DNA of 36,050 bases from an uncultured Clostridia bacterium (GTDB lineage Bacteria; Bacillota; Clostridia; Christensenellales; Borkfalkiaceae). The stretch's first letter is position 1. Each line of letters begins with the position of its first letter. Made by a program: the position numbers and the translations under genes. This document shows positions 29,309 to 36,050 of the stretch, one piece after another. The notes beneath the pieces were generated by a model that was given only the letters and a program-made list of their open reading frames with translations, was not told the DNA's origin and did not search any database. The stretch covers positions 1 to 36,050 of the forward strand of contig CALVHV010000009.1 of assembly GCA_944328845.1 (NCBI GenBank), in the 5' to 3' direction.

Positions 29309-29335
29309 CAGGGCGCGGCAACCAGCCGCGCCCTG
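29309..29335. terminator. Hairpin terminator between the EF-G-like and pilin-like genes
   Basis: Stem CAGGGCGCGGC with GCCGCGCCCTG around AACCA. A weak U-tail (TGGTGTTTTG) serves the plus strand and a better one (CTGTTTTTTTA) the minus strand. It lies 35 bases after the EF-G-like stop. Confidence 0.75.
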
Positions 29336-29363
29336 TGGTGTTTTGTGGGGAAATCGTCCTCTT

Positions 29364-29402
29364 ATATAAAAAGCCCGCCCTGCGGCTTGCCACAGGGCGG
29401 GC
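29364..29402 (-). terminator. Terminator of the pilin-like gene
   Basis: Stem GCCCGCCCTG (29373-29382) with CAGGGCGGGC (29393-29402), and TTTTTATATAAG on the minus strand. It lies 17 bases after the pilin-like stop codon. Confidence 0.88.
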
Positions 29403-29419
29403 TTCGTTCTTTTGAACAA

Positions 29420-31609
29420 TTATTCCATCGTAAGAGTAAACGTTGCAAGCACTACTCCATCTTTACTGTATGCACTGACTTCAATATAGTTACTTGCTTT
29501 TTTAATCCCTTCTTCGGGAACACCTTCTTTCATTTGTTCGACGGAGCAAAGCTTGCTCATCTCACTTGCCATACGATAATATTCTACGCCATCAATCGTT
29601 ACTACATTATACTTGTTATCTCCGATGGTAATTTCTTCGCTCGTGGCACCTTCTGGAGAATAGTGATAGGTAACAAGGTCAAGCCATTTCATTTGTGTCG
29701 TATAGGCACCGTCTACAAATTTTGAAGAATCAATCTTTTCTTTGATATATTCAATTTGAGACCCAATTGTTTTGTATTCTTCGTTCTCGTCCTGTTCCCA
29801 CCAAGAAACATAGGTACCATACGCTACCTCATAATATGCAACATCAGATACAGTAGCCTGTGTAATCGTAAAAGTCTTATCTTCATTATAAGTAAGATCG
29901 AGCGTTTTATCTTTTGCGAGCACACTTACATTCGGAAATAATGAATCTGTGACTTGATGATTCTGACTATCAACAATAACAAAAATATTATTTTTATTAA
30001 CAACAGAAGCTACGACTTGGCTATAATTGGTCGTCGTTTCATACGTGGAAACAACATTTCCCGTATTCTCAAAATTGGTGATATTTAATTTGATGACCCA
30101 GCCCTCTTGAGACTGATTCCCTACAAATAATCCAGCTTTGCCGCTCGTAAAGTTCCCGATATTTTTGCAATTTTCAAAAGTAAGAACTGCGCCCTGCAAG
30201 GAATAGCCGACAAAAATAGCATTGTATGCCTGTTTATGTCCCGGCGCGGCGATTGTAGTTTCGTTGATACAATTTATGAACTTGACCTCGTAAGCATCCT
30301 GCCCGCCATATGCGTAAATAGCATATAAACCAGTATTTCTGTCGCTGAAAATTACAGAACCGATTGTTCTGATATTTTCATAAACTGTTGTCGCTACGTA
30401 GTTACCGCCTGCAATCGAGCAGTCCATGCCATTAAAATTGAAAACAATATTTTTCAATGTAGATTTATATAAAGTATAAATCAATGTGGCGCTATCAATC
30501 TTGATTTGATAATTATCTCCATCAAGGACAGAATTTACAAAATTCTCAATATAAGCCAAGCCATAATCGTATTCTACAGGCGCAAGACCAACTAAATCAA
30601 TGTCATTTATCAGCTTGAAAGAGAACTCTTTTCCGCTCGACATTGCCTCTCCGTAATTATTGATGTTTAAAAGCTGTTCTGCCGTTTCAATCAAATACGG
30701 ACTCTTTTCCGTACCGATACCGCCTGCAAAATCGTTGTTTGCGACGACAGCTTCTTCTACCTTCTCCGTTGTGGAAGGAACCGTGGTATTTTCTGACGTG
30801 ATCACTCCCGCCGTGGTGGCCGCAACCGTGCCGACCGTTGCGTTATTGTTGACATCAATTTTAATATCTGCCGCCGTTGCCGAAGTAACAAGAATGGTGG
30901 ATGCCGATGCGCCGTCCTCTACGACCACCCTGCCCTTTGCAAGTTCGATATTGCCCAACACTTCGCCATACAGATGATATGAACTGTCTTTTACTTCCGT
31001 AATGACAACTTTTACCGCTGTGCCGTAGTGGTTGACAATATCATTCGGCGCATCGATCGTAAGCGTGCCGCCGTTGGTGCGGAACATGACCGTCTGAGCG
31101 TTCGAATTGGTATACTTGACGTCCAAGCCTTCGTTGGCGCCCACATCTACGCCCAAACCCGTTTCAATTGTGCCGCTCCATTCACCCGAAAGGTAGTTGC
31201 TGTACTTGGCAGAAAGTTCTCCGTCCTTTGCGATCTTCCATAGAGATGCGCCCGAAGAAAGAGTTCCGTCCGAATATACGACGTCGCCGTCCTTATCCAC
31301 CAGAGCAAAACGCTTGCTGACCTGGTCCCACACGATATCCCCGCTGGACGAGGGAGTCAGTTTATCGACCGTGTACCCATATTCCTGTGCCGCGTCCAAC
31401 GCGTCCTGCATGGTGTTGATCTCTTCCGTGGCCTGTGCGGAAGCGATCGCCGTGTTCAGGTTTTTGACCGTAACCGTATCGTTGGACTGATTCGCCTTGT
31501 CGATGAGCGTCGTGAACGTAGGAATGAGCACTGCCGCCAAAATTGCGATGACCGCAATGACGATGACCAGCTCTACGATGGTAAACGCTCTCTTGAATCT
31601 TTTTGCCAT
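29420..31609 (-). CDS. Giant type IV pilin-like surface protein
   Basis: The product has 729 residues. The ATG at 31609 follows GGAGG; an open frame further upstream is ignored. The N-terminus MAKRFKRAFTIVELVIVIAV is a class III-type (prepilin) leader: basic stretch, cleavage expected after Ala8 (Gly is usual), Phe at +1, Glu at +5 (Glu13) and a hydrophobic helix. Typical pilins have 130-200 residues. Here residues 30-290 form a first beta-rich exported part. From about residue 295, GGIGTEKSPYLIETAEQLLN and LINDIDL introduce a GLUG/beta-helix-type adhesin domain, and the tail is beta-rich. The 3' 1.3 kb is markedly AT-richer than the 5' part. No pilus assembly genes are present nearby, so it would use machinery encoded elsewhere. 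Confidence 0.85.
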   Translation of the reverse strand: MAKRFKRAFTIVELVIVIAVIAILAAVLIPTFTTLIDKANQSNDTVTVKNLNTAIASAQATEEINTMQDALDAAQEYGYTVDKLTPSSSGDIVWDQVSKRFALVDKDGDVVYSDGTLSSGASLWKIAKDGELSAKYSNYLSGEWSGTIETGLGVDVGANEGLDVKYTNSNAQTVMFRTNGGTLTIDAPNDIVNHYGTAVKVVITEVKDSSYHLYGEVLGNIELAKGRVVVEDGASASTILVTSATAADIKIDVNNNATVGTVAATTAGVITSENTTVPSTTEKVEEAVVANNDFAGGIGTEKSPYLIETAEQLLNINNYGEAMSSGKEFSFKLINDIDLVGLAPVEYDYGLAYIENFVNSVLDGDNYQIKIDSATLIYTLYKSTLKNIVFNFNGMDCSIAGGNYVATTVYENIRTIGSVIFSDRNTGLYAIYAYGGQDAYEVKFINCINETTIAAPGHKQAYNAIFVGYSLQGAVLTFENCKNIGNFTSGKAGLFVGNQSQEGWVIKLNITNFENTGNVVSTYETTTNYSQVVASVVNKNNIFVIVDSQNHQVTDSLFPNVSVLAKDKTLDLTYNEDKTFTITQATVSDVAYYEVAYGTYVSWWEQDENEEYKTIGSQIEYIKEKIDSSKFVDGAYTTQMKWLDLVTYHYSPEGATSEEITIGDNKYNVVTIDGVEYYRMASEMSKLCSVEQMKEGVPEEGIKKASNYIEVSAYSKDGVVLATFTLTME

Positions 31610-31687
31610 TTTTTGCCTCCTTGTTTTTTTGCGGGAACTGTTACAGCGGCTTGTCCGATAAAGACACTTCATTTTTGCATAGCAAAA

Positions 31688-31707
31688 ATGAAAAGCCGGC
31701 TTTTCAT
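31688..31707. repeat. Perfect 20-bp palindrome in the pilin-like gene leader
   Basis: ATGAAAAGCCGGCTTTTCAT is fully self-complementary and lies in the expected 5' leader, 15-35 bases downstream of the presumed transcription start. It could be an operator, or an early hairpin followed by TTTTTG (minus strand) that attenuates transcription. AAAAATGAA near 31672-31680 repeats part of it. Confidence 0.7.
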
Positions 31708-31728
31708 TATCCCGATTTTTGCTTTTTT

Positions 31729-31757
31729 ATTGTATCACAACTGTTTTGAAATTGCAA
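31729..31757 (-). promoter_or_regulatory. Promoter of the pilin-like gene
   Basis: On the minus strand: TTGCAA (31757-31752), 17-bp spacer, TACAAT (31734-31729). It gives a leader of about 110 bases with a palindrome in it. Confidence 0.72.
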
Positions 31758-31779
31758 GGGTGCAATGCAAATTCAAATG

Positions 31780-31813
31780 AAAAAACCCGTTTTTTTCCGA
31801 AAACGGGTTTTTT
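31780..31813 (-). terminator. Terminator of the LPG-synthase-like/GNAT gene
   Basis: Inverted repeat AAAAAACCCGTTTT with AAAACGGGTTTTTT around a short loop. It lies directly behind the stop of the gene at 31818 and is near-symmetrical. Confidence 0.88.
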
Positions 31814-31817
31814 GCGG

Positions 31818-33236
31818 TCACATCGACGCGGTTTTGTAAAAATAGTAAAACTTTTCGTCCTCACCGCAGGGTCGCATGCCTGCCGCCTTCAGCGTATACG
31901 CGGACGTCGTGTTTTCGCGGAAGCATTTTGCCTCGATCCTTTCGAGATTGAGTTTGATAAACCCGTAATCCATCAGCGCGATGAGCGATTCGCGCGCAAA
32001 GCCCCTGCCTTGCCATTCGGGCAGGATGCGCATGCCGATCTCCGCCTCTGCACGGTATCCGAAATTGTGCAATACCACCTCGCCGACCAGCTTATTCTCA
32101 AAATACACGCCCAGCGGCAATTCGTTTTTTTGCTTGAAATCTTTGCGCACGTCCTCCAAAAACCAGGACGGCGGCGGGTTCGGTTCGGTCGCATTTTCGC
32201 GCCAGTCGTATCCCCAATAACGGTTGAGCGCGTCGTCCGAGGCGAGACGGGCAAAGTCCGCCGCATCTTCGTCCGCAATGGCATGCAGCACAAGGCGGGG
32301 CGTGGTGATCTGCGGATATGCCGAAATGGCATCGAAAGAGCGATGGATGGCAAGGTTGTACTTGTCCACCAGCTGCACGGGCAGATACTGCATTTTGGAT
32401 TTGCGCAGTCCCGCGTCGCCCGAGTCGTCCTCGCGGTTGAGATAAGTGACATTTTGCGCAAACGTCTGCGCAAACAGCTGCGCCACGGCGGGATATGCCC
32501 CCTGCACACCGCGCAACGCCTTTTCGATGTGGACGTACAGCGTATCGCCGCACACTTCGCCCGCAGAAAAGGCGACGATCCTGCCGCCCGCGCGCAAAAT
32601 ACCCGCACACATGCCGAACTCTTCCAGGCGGGGCAGGATGTCGAACACGCCGTTCATCTCCTCCGCGGCGAGCATTTCCGCCTTTTCCAGCTGCACAGCC
32701 GAAACTTCGCGCAGAAAGCTCTCCACCTCGGCGTAGTCGGCGGGGGTGTAGACAGAAAAAGTATGATCGGGGTAATTCTTTTTGAATTTATTGACGTGGT
32801 TGCGCTGTCCGCTGTACCTGCCGCCGGGGTAGTGTATAAAATCGGAAGCGTTGTACAGATAATCGCGCCAGCGGCGGATGTTGGAAACGTGCACGTCCGA
32901 ACCGTACCGAAGCACCAGCTGCGGCAATTTATCGCGCGGAACGGCGGTAAAATGCAGGCGAATATAGTTTTCGCGGCAGAATTTTTCGATCTTTTCCGCC
33001 ACGCGGTCCTCTGTGGCGGCGTCGCCCGTTTTGGAAAGGGGCCAATAAAAATAGCGGTTGCCGACGTACCTGTCGCACAGAACGAGGCAATCCTCCTCTT
33101 CCGCGTAATGTGTGGAGAGGTATTTCCCCCACATGAACAGCGAGCCCGCCGTGTAATTACAGATGTGCGTGTTCTGATTTTTGAAATAGCCGAGCAGCGA
33201 AGAAATATTTTCGCGCTCCAGTTTTTTTAATTGCAT
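31818..33236 (-). CDS. Fusion: LPG-synthase C-terminal-like (DUF2156) domain plus GNAT acetyltransferase
   Basis: The product has 472 residues. Residues 1 to about 295 match the DUF2156/phosphatidylglycerol lysyltransferase C-terminal-like family (two GNAT-like folds). Seen there are NTHICNYTAGSLFMWGKYLS, SGQRNHVNKFKKNYPDHTF and, in the second half, GGRIVAFSAGEVCGDTLYVH and EKALRGVQGAYPAVAQLFAQ. From about 305 a RimJ/RimL-type N-acetyltransferase follows: TPRLVLHAIADEDAADFARL, a VGEVVLHNFGYRAEAEIGMR strand pair, acetyl-CoA loop EWQGRGFARESLIALM, and an ERIEAKCFRENTTSAYTLKA end. No membrane segments, so it is not a full lipid flippase-synthase. Substrates are unknown. The fusion is the notable point; the joining region has no stop or ribosome binding site. 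Its own promoter and terminator flank it. Confidence 0.85.
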   Translation of the reverse strand: MQLKKLERENISSLLGYFKNQNTHICNYTAGSLFMWGKYLSTHYAEEEDCLVLCDRYVGNRYFYWPLSKTGDAATEDRVAEKIEKFCRENYIRLHFTAVPRDKLPQLVLRYGSDVHVSNIRRWRDYLYNASDFIHYPGGRYSGQRNHVNKFKKNYPDHTFSVYTPADYAEVESFLREVSAVQLEKAEMLAAEEMNGVFDILPRLEEFGMCAGILRAGGRIVAFSAGEVCGDTLYVHIEKALRGVQGAYPAVAQLFAQTFAQNVTYLNREDDSGDAGLRKSKMQYLPVQLVDKYNLAIHRSFDAISAYPQITTPRLVLHAIADEDAADFARLASDDALNRYWGYDWRENATEPNPPPSWFLEDVRKDFKQKNELPLGVYFENKLVGEVVLHNFGYRAEAEIGMRILPEWQGRGFARESLIALMDYGFIKLNLERIEAKCFRENTTSAYTLKAAGMRPCGEDEKFYYFYKTASM

Positions 33237-33262
33237 AAAACGTTCCTGTCTGTTTTAGGGAA

Positions 33263-33290
33263 ATTATACCATATCTTTTATCTTTTGCAA
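33263..33290 (-). promoter_or_regulatory. Promoter of the LPG-synthase-like/GNAT gene
   Basis: On the minus strand: TTGCAA (33290-33285), 16-bp spacer, TATAAT (33268-33263), 26 bases before the start codon. Confidence 0.75.
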
Positions 33291-33292
33291 AG

Positions 33293-33313
33293 AGAAAAAC
33301 CGCGCGGGTTTTG
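33293..33313 (-). terminator. Weak terminator of cysK-DUF3267 operon
   Basis: On the minus strand a 5-bp stem AAACC/GGTTT around CGCGC is followed by TTTTTCTCTTT. It lies just after the stop of the DUF3267-like gene and partly overlaps the next promoter region. Confidence 0.35.
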
Positions 33314-33321
33314 TTCCGCTT

Positions 33322-33882
33322 TCATCGGGCAAAGAGAACAAAGCCGCACTTTTGCGGGTGATCGAGAAAAATTTGCCCCCTTGCGGCAAGCAGCCTTGCG
33401 CAGACGAGTATATCCGCCCCCGCGCACAGAAGATGCAGCGCCGCCGCAGCGAAAAACACCCAGGCGCCCGTAGCCAGCGCGGCGGCGGAAAACCCGACGC
33501 CAAACAGCAAGAAGGGCGCGGCGGCTCCGAAAAAGTACTTTCCCCTGCCCATCGGCGCCGCGCAGGTACAGCGGGGCGGGGCAAGTCCCGCGCTCACGTT
33601 TTTAAAACCGCAGCACAGTCCCCAGACAAGGGCGTGCGCGGCCTCGTGCAGGGGCACGGCGGCGATCAACAGCGCCGCAAACAGGAAAAAGTCTTGCCAA
33701 AGCTCCGCCCACAAAAAGCGGGGCGAAGCGGAAAAAAAGCAAAGAGAGAGCGCCGCTATGCATGGAAGCGCGCACAAAAAGCCGAATACATTGGCTTTCC
33801 CGCGCGAAAAGGTGACCTCGCCCATGCGATACCCTTCCTGCACAAGTCGGGCGGCCGTCTCCTCGAACCGTCCCGCCGCCAT
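33322..33882 (-). CDS. DUF3267-type membrane protein with zincin HExxH motif
   Basis: The product has 186 residues. The ATG at 33882 begins one base after the cysK stop codon, so the two genes are coupled. After a short cytosolic part (ARLVQEGYRMGEVTFSRGK) there are about four membrane segments (near 38-58, 66-86, 115-138 and 142-165). The second ends in AVPLHEAAHALVWGL, an HExxH zinc-peptidase motif inside the membrane, the hallmark of DUF3267 'putative zincin peptidase' proteins. A third metal ligand is not obvious. The function is unknown; the position after cysK does not explain it. The open frame extending upstream in the same frame runs through cysK and is a shadow. Confidence 0.82.
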   Translation of the reverse strand: MAAGRFEETAARLVQEGYRMGEVTFSRGKANVFGFLCALPCIAALSLCFFSASPRFLWAELWQDFFLFAALLIAAVPLHEAAHALVWGLCCGFKNVSAGLAPPRCTCAAPMGRGKYFFGAAAPFLLFGVGFSAAALATGAWVFFAAAALHLLCAGADILVCARLLAARGQIFLDHPQKCGFVLFAR

Positions 33883-33883
33883 G

Positions 33884-34810
33884 TCAGTCGAAATAGTGTT
33901 CCACGGACAGGTAGCGCGCGCCCGTATCGGGCAGGACGACGGCGATGCGCTTGCCCTCGTTTTCCCGCCGCTGTGCCAGCCGCACCGCCGCCCATACCGC
34001 CGCACCCGCGGAAATACCGCAGAACACGCCGTCGATCTTGGCGAGCGTTCTGCCCGCCTCGTACGCATCCCCGTCCGAGACGGCGATCACCTCGTCGATG
34101 AGGGAAGCATCCAAAATATCGGGCACAAACCCCGCGCCGATGCCCTGCAGTCCGTGCGCGCCCGCCTTGCCGCCCGACAGAACGGGACTGCCCTGCGGCT
34201 CTACCGCCACCGCGCGCAGAGCGGGGTTTTGTTCCTTTAAATACTTTGCCGCGCCCGTAAAGGTACCGCCCGTACCCACGCCCGCGACAAATATATCCAG
34301 CTTGCCGCCGCAATCCTGCCACAGCTCGGGGCCCGTCGTCGCATAGTGCGCCCGCACGTTGGCAGGATTGACGAACTGACCGCAGATAACGCTGTCTTTG
34401 TGCTGTCTGTGCAGCTCTTCCGCCTTTTCGATGGCGCCCTGCATCCCCTTTTTGCCGTCCGTCAGCACGATCTTTGCCCCGAATGCCGAAAGGAGCTTGC
34501 GGCGTTCGGCGGACATGGTCTCGGGCATGGTGAGCACCAGCGTGTACCCGCGCACCGCGCATACCGCCGCAAGGCCGATGCCCGTGTTGCCGCTCGTAGG
34601 TTCGATGAGCAGCGTGTCCTTGCCCAGTTTGCCCGATTTTTCCAGATCGTCGAGAATGGCGAGCGCCGTCCTGTCCTTGACGCTGCCCGTGGGATTGAAA
34701 AATTCGAGCTTGGCGACCAGTTCCGCCCGCAGATCAAATTTTTGCTCCGTTCCCCGCAGCCGCAAGAGCGGCGTTTTTCCGATCAGCTGTGTGATGCTGT
34801 CATAGATCAT
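33884..34810 (-). CDS. cysK: Cysteine synthase (O-acetylserine sulfhydrylase)
   Basis: The product has 308 residues, normal for CysK. The PLP enzyme makes cysteine from O-acetylserine and sulfide. N-terminal SITQLIGKTPLLRLRG, then the PLP-lysine segment FFNPTGSVKDR, substrate loop PTSGNTGIGLAAV, phosphate-binding GVGTGGTFTGAAKYLKE, VEPQGSPVLSGG, GIGAGFVP and CGISAGAAV near the end. The ATG at 34810 follows GGAG; the open frame further upstream crosses the promoter and is rejected. A strict 16-bp GC palindrome lies in the leader just before the ribosome binding site. The neighbouring DUF3267-like gene follows directly. No serine acetyltransferase gene (cysE) is in the window. Confidence 0.95.
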   Translation of the reverse strand: MIYDSITQLIGKTPLLRLRGTEQKFDLRAELVAKLEFFNPTGSVKDRTALAILDDLEKSGKLGKDTLLIEPTSGNTGIGLAAVCAVRGYTLVLTMPETMSAERRKLLSAFGAKIVLTDGKKGMQGAIEKAEELHRQHKDSVICGQFVNPANVRAHYATTGPELWQDCGGKLDIFVAGVGTGGTFTGAAKYLKEQNPALRAVAVEPQGSPVLSGGKAGAHGLQGIGAGFVPDILDASLIDEVIAVSDGDAYEAGRTLAKIDGVFCGISAGAAVWAAVRLAQRRENEGKRIAVVLPDTGARYLSVEHYFD

Positions 34811-34823
34811 GATCCTCTCCTTC

Positions 34824-34839
34824 GCGCCCGCGCGGGCGC
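34824..34839. repeat. Perfect 16-bp GC palindrome in the cysK leader
   Basis: GCGCCCGCGCGGGCGC, between the -10 box and the ribosome binding site of cysK. It could form a short hairpin affecting initiation, or be a dimeric repressor site. No U-tail. Confidence 0.55.
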
Positions 34840-34850
34840 TCTTCCTCTTT

Positions 34851-34879
34851 ATTATATCTCTTTTTTGCCTTTTTGTAAA
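34851..34879 (-). promoter_or_regulatory. Promoter of cysK
   Basis: On the minus strand: TTTACA (34879-34874), 17-bp spacer, TATAAT (34856-34851). Confidence 0.82.
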
Positions 34880-35100
34880 CCCTGCGAGAGCTTTTTCCGC
34901 TCCGCCGCCTTTTCCGCCTTCAGCCTTTCTCTTCCTGCCCTGTGCAGGAATTTCCCTCTGCCGTTTTCTGCCGCGTTTCCGCGCTCCCGTCTTGCGCCGT
35001 TTAACGTGAAACTGCGCCCCCTCTTTATTCTTTGCGCCCCCTGTCACACGGGGAGCAAACAAGGGAGATCAGGCACGCTTCGGCCGACGCCGCAAATACA
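34880..35100. other. Pyrimidine-rich intergenic stretch, no gene seen
   Basis: The plus strand is C/T-rich up to about 35045. Apart from small GC hairpins nothing is supported. No clear promoter for the downstream lipoprotein gene is seen. Confidence 0.5.
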
Positions 35101-35107
35101 GGAGGGT

Positions 35108-35513
35108 ATGATGAAAAAAAGTTTTGATATCTCTTTGCCTCTGTCTGGCTCTTTGTTTCGGACTGGCGGCATGCGCGGCAAAACTGCCGGACGACGTTGC
35201 GGGACACTATAAAATGTCTGCAGTGAGCGGGACGGTCAGCGGCGTTACGATCACGATGGATTCTTACGAATATTTCGAACTCATCCTCGAAAAAGACGGT
35301 TCAGCCACCGTTCGTTCCAAGGGTGTGGGAGCGGGGGCCGTCGCATACGAAGCGAAGGGAACGGCCGTCTATGAAGAAGGCAAGATCAAGCTGACGACCA
35401 CAAACGGCTCCTCTTCCGTTACGGAGGAGTATACATACGACGACGGGGTGATCACCTACTCGGTAAACACGCAAGGTATGAACTTTACCATAACGTTTAC
35501 CAAAGAGGCCTGA
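35108..35513 (+). pseudogene. Small lipoprotein gene with a poly-A frameshift in the signal peptide
   Basis: GGAGGG (35101-35106) precedes ATG-ATG, then a run of seven A (35114-35120). As written, the frame gives MMKKSFDISLPL and soon ends. With six A it reads MMKKVLISLCLCLALCFGLA followed by AC, a proper lipoprotein signal peptide with lipobox LAAC. It then stays open to the TGA at 35511-35513 for about 132 residues. The mature part is a small beta-rich domain (AGHYKMSAVSGTVSG, YEYFELILEKDGSATVRS, GVITYSVNTQGMNFTITF) resembling lipocalin-like domains of Clostridial lipoproteins. The only alternative start in the long frame is a TTG at 35124 that is too far from the ribosome binding site. Sequencing error, phase variation or true inactivation are all possible. 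Confidence 0.65.
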
Positions 35514-35571
35514 CCGATCGGGCCGCGCCTCACAAAGGCAGGACGCCCGCCCGAACTTTTGAAAACCGAAA

Positions 35572-35646
35572 CAGGGGCAGCCGCATTTTTGCGGCTGCCC
35601 CTGCGCAGAAAACGGGACCCGCAGAATGTCTGCGGGTCCCGTTTTT
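35572..35646. terminator. Double hairpin terminator between convergent genes
   Basis: The first hairpin is a perfect 13-bp stem (35572-35584 with 35591-35603). The second is a long perfect stem (AAAACGGGACCCGCAGA at 35609-35625 with its complement from 35629) followed by TTTTT (35642-35646). Near-symmetry lets the second one serve both the lipoprotein gene (+) and the ABC permease gene (-). Confidence 0.9.
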
Positions 35647-35722
35647 CGACATATGGTTGCGGCGGAAATGCAACATCCCCTTTTGACAAGATTTGTGCCG
35701 CGCGAATAGCTGCGACGGGCAT

Positions 35723-36050
35723 TCAGCGTCCCCGTTTGTCAAACGCTTTGATGAGATTTGCGGCGGCAAAGAGGAGCACCGTGCCGGCGAGGATGATCGC
35801 CATGACGGCGGGCGAGAGCTCGGTGCCGAAGGCGTCCAGCCTGAGAGTAAACTGCTCGGCAAGGGAATCGGCAAAGGCCGCGGAGACATTTTGCGAGATA
35901 TTTTCCAGCGCGCCGTTTAAAAAGAGATTGCGGAAGAGCGCCGCCGAATAGCTGCCCGGCACGAACAGGGTGACATACTGCACCCCCTTGGGAAACATGG
36001 AAAGCGGCATATACGCGCCGATGAGAAAGCCGATGACCGTGCCCAGAATG
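35723..36050 (-). CDS. ABC-2 type transporter permease, C-terminal part (5' end outside window)
   Basis: The frame is open from the window edge to the TGA at 35725-35723, giving 108 residues. The text ILGTVIGFLIGAYMPLSMFP followed by VTLFVPGSYSAALFRNLFLN is typical of the last third of ABC-2 (DrrB/NodJ-like) permeases: a membrane helix, an amphipathic re-entrant loop with PxxY/S, and a final helix (PAVMAIILAGTVLLFAAANL). A basic tail (KAFDKRGR) ends the protein. The ATP-binding partner gene would be expected just upstream, outside the window. The substrate is unknown. Confidence 0.82.
   Translation of the reverse strand, partial: ILGTVIGFLIGAYMPLSMFPKGVQYVTLFVPGSYSAALFRNLFLNGALENISQNVSAAFADSLAEQFTLRLDAFGTELSPAVMAIILAGTVLLFAAANLIKAFDKRGR

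Noticed and set aside
31719..33230. Long plus-strand ORF of 503 codons opposite the LPG-like/GNAT gene
   Set aside because: It is the antisense shadow of a clearly recognisable protein. Similar shadows lie opposite glyA, topA, comM, trmFO, hslU and the EF-G-like gene.
33883..34562. Long minus-strand ORFs upstream of the DUF3267-like start
   Set aside because: They are alternative frames inside cysK with arginine/glycine-rich nonsense text.

Overview
The window looks like a chromosomal segment from a Gram-positive, GC-rich member of the Clostridia. The signs are a complete gerA-type spore-germination operon, a perfect HrcA/CIRCE operator, strong AGGAGG ribosome binding sites, sigma-A type promoters (TTGACA/TATAAT), and the Firmicutes-style order comM-dprA-topA-trmFO-hslV-hslU. 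I cannot name the genus. An uncultured Christensenellales-type lineage is a guess from general look only.

Layout. 1-2.3 kb: the 3' end of a LacI-type regulator, an AT-rich decayed small gene, tandem repeats that carry pieces of the neighbouring tRNA-Arg(ACG), the tRNA itself, and a small membrane protein. 2.36-6.09 kb (+): the gerAA-AB-AC germinant receptor. 6.3-8.1 kb (-): rplS and glyA, each with its own promoter and terminator. 8.2-9.8 kb (-): three small proteins, two of them related; one of the related pair is broken by two poly-A frameshifts. 9.8-11.86 kb (-): hisS, an rseC-like gene and trxA, overlapping. 11.88-12.29 kb: two tandem copies of an elaborate hairpin element between hslU and hisS. 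12.3-20.9 kb (-): hslU, hslV, trmFO (CIRCE-controlled), topA, dprA, comM. 21.0-24.6 kb (-): a GT-C-fold membrane glycosyltransferase-like protein and a MATE transporter. 24.9-25.77 kb (+): a promoter-to-terminator unit with no ordinary gene, rich in nested stems, with two tiny ORFs behind strong ribosome binding sites. 25.9-29.3 kb (+): a Sel1-repeat protein and an EF-G-like GTPase. 29.4-31.6 kb (-): a very large type IV pilin-like surface protein. 31.8-34.8 kb (-): an LPG-synthase-like/GNAT fusion, a DUF3267-like HExxH membrane protein and cysK. 35.1 kb to the end: a lipoprotein with a frameshifted signal peptide (+) and the 3' end of an ABC-2 permease (-).

How the genes fit together. Most of the window is housekeeping: translation (rplS, hisS, tRNA-Arg, EF-G-like), tRNA methylation (trmFO), one-carbon and cysteine metabolism (glyA, cysK), topology and DNA uptake (topA, dprA, comM), and stress proteolysis (hslVU). 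The CIRCE operator over the trmFO start site ties trmFO-hslVU to heat-shock control. The germination operon implies a spore-former.

The most unusual material is non-coding: (i) the twin hairpin element ahead of hisS, where stem sequences change while pairing and loop motifs are kept; (ii) the structured transcription unit at 24.94-25.77 kb; (iii) the tRNA-like repeats beside tRNA-Arg. Three reading frames are interrupted at poly-A runs or by one base, so assembly indels should be checked before these genes are called dead.
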